Shown: piece by piece, positions 5,666 to 9,585 of the stretch | Layout of the letters: every line of letters starts with the position of its first letter | Position numbering within the stretch: the stretch's first letter is position 1 | Origin: a bacterium | GTDB lineage: Bacteria; UBP15; UBA6099 | DNA length: 9,585 nt | NCBI GenBank assembly: GCA_029573925.1 | Contig: JAKQBV010000328.1 | Coordinates: 1 to 9,585 of the forward strand | Direction of reading: 5' to 3' | Program-made: the position numbers and the translations under genes | Notes under the pieces: generated by a model | The model's database searches: none | What the model was told of the DNA's origin: nothing | What the model saw: only the letters and a program-made list of their open reading frames with translations

Positions 5666-8600
5666 ATGTATCTGAAATCTGTGTCAATGTTCGGATTCAA
5701 AACGTTCGCCCGCCGGACGGTCTTTGAGTTCCGCGAGGGCGTCACCGCTGTGGTCGGCCCGAACGGAAGCGGAAAAAGCAATCTGGTGGACGCGATAACG
5801 TGGGCGCTCGGCGAACAGAGCATGCGCTCGATCCGGGGCCGCAAACTCGAAGAGGTCGTCTACCACGGCAGCGCCAGCCGCAAGCCCCTCGGATTCGCTG
5901 AAGTCGTCCTCACTTTCGACAACGACGATGGCTATTTCCCGCTCCCTCAGAGCGAAATATCCATAACCAGAAGGTACTTCAAATCCGGCGAGAGCGAGTT
6001 CGCCATCAACAACGAGCCTTGCAGGCTCAAGGATATTCAGGAACTTCTCATCGACACCGGGCTTTCGACCACAAACTATTCGATTATCAATCAGGGCGAC
6101 GTCGAATACGTAATCGACCTGTCTCCATCGCAGAGGCGCGAGATATTCGACGAGGCAGCCGGAATAAATAAATACAAAATCGAAAAAACGAAAACGCTGT
6201 CGAAAATCAAAGACACGAATATCAACATCTCCCGGCTGAAAGACATACTGACCGAGATCTCCGAATCGCTGGGGCCGTTGAAAGAGCAGGCGGAAAAGGC
6301 GAAACGGTATGACGAGATAGTGGAGGAGATGGAACGGCTGAAGCTGGGCGTCTTCGCGTCCGAAATAAGGCGTCTGAAGAGCCGGTTGGAACAGCTTGCG
6401 ACGGAGGGAGAGGGGCTAAAGGCGAAGAGGGCGGAAGGGCTGAAAAAAGTCGGCGAGTTGAGACAGTCCAGAGAGAATGTCGGAGCTGGGATAGACGGAG
6501 CGCGGGCTGAAATCGACTCGGCGCTGCGCGAATTGGCGGACATCGGCTCGAAGCTGGCGCGCGCGGAGGAATCCGCTAGGCTGCTGGCCCGCGCGGTGGA
6601 AGACGCGGACAGAAGGGCCGCCGCCGCCGACGTCGAAAAGGCTGACATCTTAAAACAGGAGCAAACTCTAGAAAAAGATATCAAGGATCTTCGAGCCAAA
6701 GCGGAACAGAAAAAACGCCGGCTCGATGAAGCCGCCGCAGAGCTTGAAAGCGCGACGAAACAGTCCTCCGACGACCTGAAACTGAATCGGAAAGATCTGA
6801 CGGAGAAGCGTGACGGGTTGCTGCCGGAAGCGGAGGAATTGAAGAAGATAGAGGCGCGGCTGGCGGGCGAACTGGCGGTAGCGAAGGACAGACTGGCCGG
6901 GATGTCGTCGCGGATGAAATCCCTGACCTCCGCCCGGGATTCGGCGCGGGATAGGCTGGCTTCGGCGCGCGAACGCGGCAAGTCCGAGAGCGAAAAAGTT
7001 TCGCAATTTGAAAAGCAAATCCGCGAAAAGGAAGCGCAGGCGGAAAAGCTTAGCGCGGGCATCGAGGAAACTTCCGCCTCGCGGGATAAAGCGCGGGCGG
7101 AGCTTGATGTGGTCGTCGCGGAGCGCAACGCTTTGTCTGCGCGGGTCGAGGCTATCGAACGAGTAGCGGGCCTGATGGCCGTGAGCGAAAAAGGGAAACA
7201 AACCGCCCGGCTTGCTGACGAGATTGAGATCAAAACCGGGTTCGAGCCTGCCGCGCGCCGCGCTCTGAATGAGCTTTTTAACGCTTCGATTTCGACGTCC
7301 GCAGACATAGGGAAAACGCTCGAAGAGGCCGCCGACAGCGGGGCCGCAAGGCTGATTCTCGACTGGTTTGCCGGGGCCGGAGCGGCGGCGGCGGAGGCTC
7401 TCAAAAAGAAAAAATGGGCAAAACGGCTCTTGTCGGACGCGGTCTCGGTCAAATCCACAGCGCCGAAAGAGTTGCTGAATGTATTTTCAATGTTCGCGAT
7501 TGTCGACACCGACGCGGAGATGAAAGAGGCGATTTCGGAATTGCCTCCGGGGGCCGGGGTTGTGAGAGCGGACGGAGCGGCGTGTTTTATCAACGGGACG
7601 TTGTTCACGGGCGAGGCGCTGCCGACGAGCGAGGCTGCCAGAGAGCGCGTGGCCGATCTGAAGTCCGAAATCGAAAAGAAGAACGCGGAAGTCAAGGCGG
7701 CCCGCGCTGCGCGCGAAGAAGCTGAAAAAAAATACGCGTCGTTGAGGTCGTCGTCCGAAGCGGCTGGAAAAGAATTTAACAAACTGAATATCGAACTGGC
7801 TGCGGCCCGCGAACGCGCGGCGGCGGCTGTGGAGCGCGTCGAGATTCTGACGAAAGACCTAGAATCGGCAGAAAAAGCGCTGGCCGACTTCGCGTCGTCT
7901 GGGGGCGGCTCCGAGTCGGATGTCGCAAAGCTCGAATCGAAGTTTAAGGAAGTTTCAGAAAAGAGAAAAAGCCTCGAAGCCGAGTTAAAGTCGGCGCAGT
8001 GCGGGCTGGACGAGATAGCGGACGCTTTCAGGAAACGGGAGATGCGCGAGGTGGACTTGCGCGTCGAGATGGGCGAACTGAGGCGGGAGATAGAGGCGGC
8101 GGGCGACGCCGAGAAGTACAGGCATGCGGAGTTGGAGCGGGCGCGCAGGCGAAGCGGGGACATAGACGCGGAGAAGTCAAAACTGTCTGCGTACAGGCTC
8201 CGGACGTCCGAAGAAATGAAAGCGGGCGAGGCTCTGGCGAAAGAGCTTGGAGCGGCGCGAGCGGCGGCGGAATCTGCGCTCGCGCAAAAACGGGCCGCGC
8301 TCAAGGGCATGGAAGACGAAAGCCTGAGGCTGCGCGGAGAGATACACGCCGTCGAAACCCGGCTTGAAGAGTTGAAAGAGGCGATGCTCGACAGCGAGAT
8401 GAAGTGTGCGCGCGCGGAAACGCAACTCGAAGAGATCAGAAGGCAGTTCTCTGAGGAGTTCGACGATGTGACCGAAGAGCGCGCGCTCGAAGAGACCGCA
8501 GACGGCGGCCCGGCCGGTAAAGGACGCTACCTCGCTCTGAAAAAAGAGCTTGAGACGCTTCAGCCTGTGAACATGCTGGCTATCGGCGAATATGAGGAGA

Positions 8601-9154
8601 AGTCCAACAGATACGACCTGCTCAGCGAACAGATAGGCGACCTTGAGGACGCGCGCGCGACTCTGCTCGACATCGTGAACGAGTACGACGACCGCAGCAG
8701 GTCGCAGTTCATGGAGACGTTCGAGCGGGTGCGGGAAAAGTTTCAGGAGACGTTCGTCGAGATGTTCGGCGGCGGCGAGGCGGAGCTGATGCTTGTCGGC
8801 GACGGCGACCCGCTCGAATCGGGCGTAGATGTCTCGGTGCAGGTGCCCGGCAAGAGGATGCGGGCGATAACCCTGCTGTCCGGCGGAGAGAAGGCCCTAT
8901 GCGCTTTGGTTCTGATTTTCTCCATCCTCAAGGTGAAACCCAGCCCGTTCTACGTCCTCGACGAGGTTGACGCCGGGCTTGACGAAAGCAATATTGTGCG
9001 GTTCCGCGAAATGTTGAAGAAGCATTCGACCAACAGCCAGTTCTTGGTCGTCACCCACAACAAGGGAACGCTCGTGGGAGCCGATCAGTTGTTCGGCATA
9101 ACAATGGACAAACAGGAAGGATACTCGAAGCTGCTGACGGTATCCATGGAATAA
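5666..9154 (+). CDS. smc: Chromosome partition protein SMC
   Basis: SMC is the ATPase core of the bacterial condensin that organises and segregates the nucleoid, normally with ScpA and ScpB, which are not in this window. The 1162-residue protein is near the usual 1170-1190. The N-terminal head has Walker A GPNGSGKS (31-38), and a QGDVEYVIDLSPSQRREIF segment with EAAGINKYK, the normal head-to-coil junction. Long Glu/Lys/Ala/Arg coiled coils flank a hinge at about 500-655. The C-terminal head has the signature LSGGEKAL (from 1071), Walker B FYVLDEVD (D1099, E1100), the D-loop AGLDE and the switch THNK. ATP sites look intact. The hinge is divergent, with FTGE (647-650) where a double glycine is usual. 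The ATG follows AAGG by six bases. The gene lies 25 bases after rnc and 5 before ftsY. There is no frameshift. Confidence 0.97.
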   Translation: MYLKSVSMFGFKTFARRTVFEFREGVTAVVGPNGSGKSNLVDAITWALGEQSMRSIRGRKLEEVVYHGSASRKPLGFAEVVLTFDNDDGYFPLPQSEISITRRYFKSGESEFAINNEPCRLKDIQELLIDTGLSTTNYSIINQGDVEYVIDLSPSQRREIFDEAAGINKYKIEKTKTLSKIKDTNINISRLKDILTEISESLGPLKEQAEKAKRYDEIVEEMERLKLGVFASEIRRLKSRLEQLATEGEGLKAKRAEGLKKVGELRQSRENVGAGIDGARAEIDSALRELADIGSKLARAEESARLLARAVEDADRRAAAADVEKADILKQEQTLEKDIKDLRAKAEQKKRRLDEAAAELESATKQSSDDLKLNRKDLTEKRDGLLPEAEELKKIEARLAGELAVAKDRLAGMSSRMKSLTSARDSARDRLASARERGKSESEKVSQFEKQIREKEAQAEKLSAGIEETSASRDKARAELDVVVAERNALSARVEAIERVAGLMAVSEKGKQTARLADEIEIKTGFEPAARRALNELFNASISTSADIGKTLEEAADSGAARLILDWFAGAGAAAAEALKKKKWAKRLLSDAVSVKSTAPKELLNVFSMFAIVDTDAEMKEAISELPPGAGVVRADGAACFINGTLFTGEALPTSEAARERVADLKSEIEKKNAEVKAARAAREEAEKKYASLRSSSEAAGKEFNKLNIELAAARERAAAAVERVEILTKDLESAEKALADFASSGGGSESDVAKLESKFKEVSEKRKSLEAELKSAQCGLDEIADAFRKREMREVDLRVEMGELRREIEAAGDAEKYRHAELERARRRSGDIDAEKSKLSAYRLRTSEEMKAGEALAKELGAARAAAESALAQKRAALKGMEDESLRLRGEIHAVETRLEELKEAMLDSEMKCARAETQLEEIRRQFSEEFDDVTEERALEETADGGPAGKGRYLALKKELETLQPVNMLAIGEYEEKSNRYDLLSEQIGDLEDARATLLDIVNEYDDRSRSQFMETFERVREKFQETFVEMFGGGEAELMLVGDGDPLESGVDVSVQVPGKRMRAITLLSGGEKALCALVLIFSILKVKPSPFYVLDEVDAGLDESNIVRFREMLKKHSTNSQFLVVTHNKGTLVGADQLFGITMDKQEGYSKLLTVSME

Positions 9155-9159
9155 CAGCC

Positions 9160-9585
9160 ATGTTCGACAGATTGAAGAAAGGTCTGAAAAAGACCAGCGA
9201 CAGCATACGGCATAAAATCTCCGCGGCCATAGGGCGCGCCGTGAAGATAGACGACGAGTTCTGCGAGAGGCTGGAGGAAGCGCTGCTGCTGTCGGATGTC
9301 GGCGCGTCGACCGCCGCGCTTATCGTGGATGAAATTAAGAGCAAGGCGATGGAAAAGCGCCCGGCGGACGCGGACGCGCTAAACGCCCTCGTCGTGGACG
9401 TTCTCGCCGAGATACTCGAATCGGGCGCGGCCGCCGAACCTCTGGTCCCCGGCCTGAACGTCGTCATGATGATGGGCGTGAACGGCTCCGGCAAAACCAC
9501 GACTATTGGCAAGTTGGCAATGCGATATAAAGCCGAAGGGCGCAAGGTGATGCTTGCGGCGTGCGACACGTTCCGGGCGGCGGCG
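9160..9585 (+). CDS. ftsY: Signal recognition particle receptor FtsY (5' part only)
   Basis: FtsY is the membrane-associated GTPase that receives SRP-ribosome complexes for co-translational insertion of membrane proteins. The window edge cuts the gene after 142 residues; the remainder, perhaps 150-200 residues with the other G motifs, lies outside. Visible are a short amphipathic basic N-terminus (MFDRLKKGLKKT) with no long acidic A domain, the helical N domain with FCERLEEALLLSDVG (34-48), the P-loop GVNGSGKTTTIGKLA (106-120), and DTFRAAA (136-142), the start of the SRP-GTPase insertion region. GVNGSGKTTTIGK is typical of FtsY; its paralogue Ffh usually has GLQGSGKTTTxxK. The start is five bases after smc, whose 3' end lacks a strong Shine-Dalgarno, so the two genes may be translationally coupled. 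smc-ftsY is a widespread pair. Confidence 0.95.
   Translation, partial: MFDRLKKGLKKTSDSIRHKISAAIGRAVKIDDEFCERLEEALLLSDVGASTAALIVDEIKSKAMEKRPADADALNALVVDVLAEILESGAAAEPLVPGLNVVMMMGVNGSGKTTTIGKLAMRYKAEGRKVMLAACDTFRAAA

Noticed and set aside
5017..5844. A 275-codon minus-strand open frame across rnc and the start of smc
   Set aside because: It overlaps two well-supported genes and has no family motif; it is a shadow of GC-rich coding sequence.
6091..8310. A very long (739-codon) open frame antisense to smc
   Set aside because: The translation is a low-complexity Ser/Ala/Phe/Arg string, as expected when Glu/Lys/Ala-rich coiled-coil codons of a GC-rich gene are read backwards. It has no recognisable domain and lies wholly inside a clear smc.

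Overview
The window is a compact bacterial chromosome segment, GC-rich by eye, with standard stop codons and clear Shine-Dalgarno sites. It holds nine complete or near-complete genes plus the 5' part of a tenth, and is mostly conserved housekeeping DNA. No tRNA, rRNA, CRISPR array, insertion sequence, phage gene or attachment site was seen. The order rsmD-coaD-(coiled-coil protein)-rpmF-acpP-rnc-smc-ftsY matches a core neighbourhood common in Firmicutes, Synergistetes and several less-studied phyla. The sequence alone does not settle the phylum. The divergent ACP, SMC hinge and coiled-coil protein suggest a lineage some distance from the usual model organisms.

Left region (1-2823): a PfkB-family sugar kinase on the minus strand is divergent from an N-acyl-D-amino-acid deacylase on the plus strand. 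They share a short AT-rich gap that looks like back-to-back promoters. The pair may serve salvage or catabolism of a sugar and N-acylated D-amino acids, for example cell-wall-derived material, but that link is inference.

Middle region (2824-2987): a 164-base gap starts AT-rich (promoter-like) and continues as a GC-rich leader with two tandem RNA hairpins. The second hairpin competes with a possible pairing that would cover the ribosome binding site of rsmD. This is the best candidate here for undescribed regulation.

Right region (2988-9585): a tight plus-strand operon with overlaps or gaps of 25 bases or less. It encodes RsmD (16S rRNA methylation), CoaD (coenzyme A synthesis), a small coiled-coil protein, ribosomal protein L32, an acyl carrier protein, RNase III, SMC (chromosome organisation) and the start of FtsY (SRP receptor). 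CoaD makes dephospho-CoA, the precursor of CoA, which donates the phosphopantetheine arm of ACP. RsmD, L32 and RNase III serve ribosome biogenesis. SMC and FtsY serve chromosome segregation and membrane protein targeting. The main oddities are the ACP recognition helix, the absence of plsX/fab genes between rpmF and acpP, and a divergent SMC hinge. I found no convincing new multi-gene defence or mobile system.
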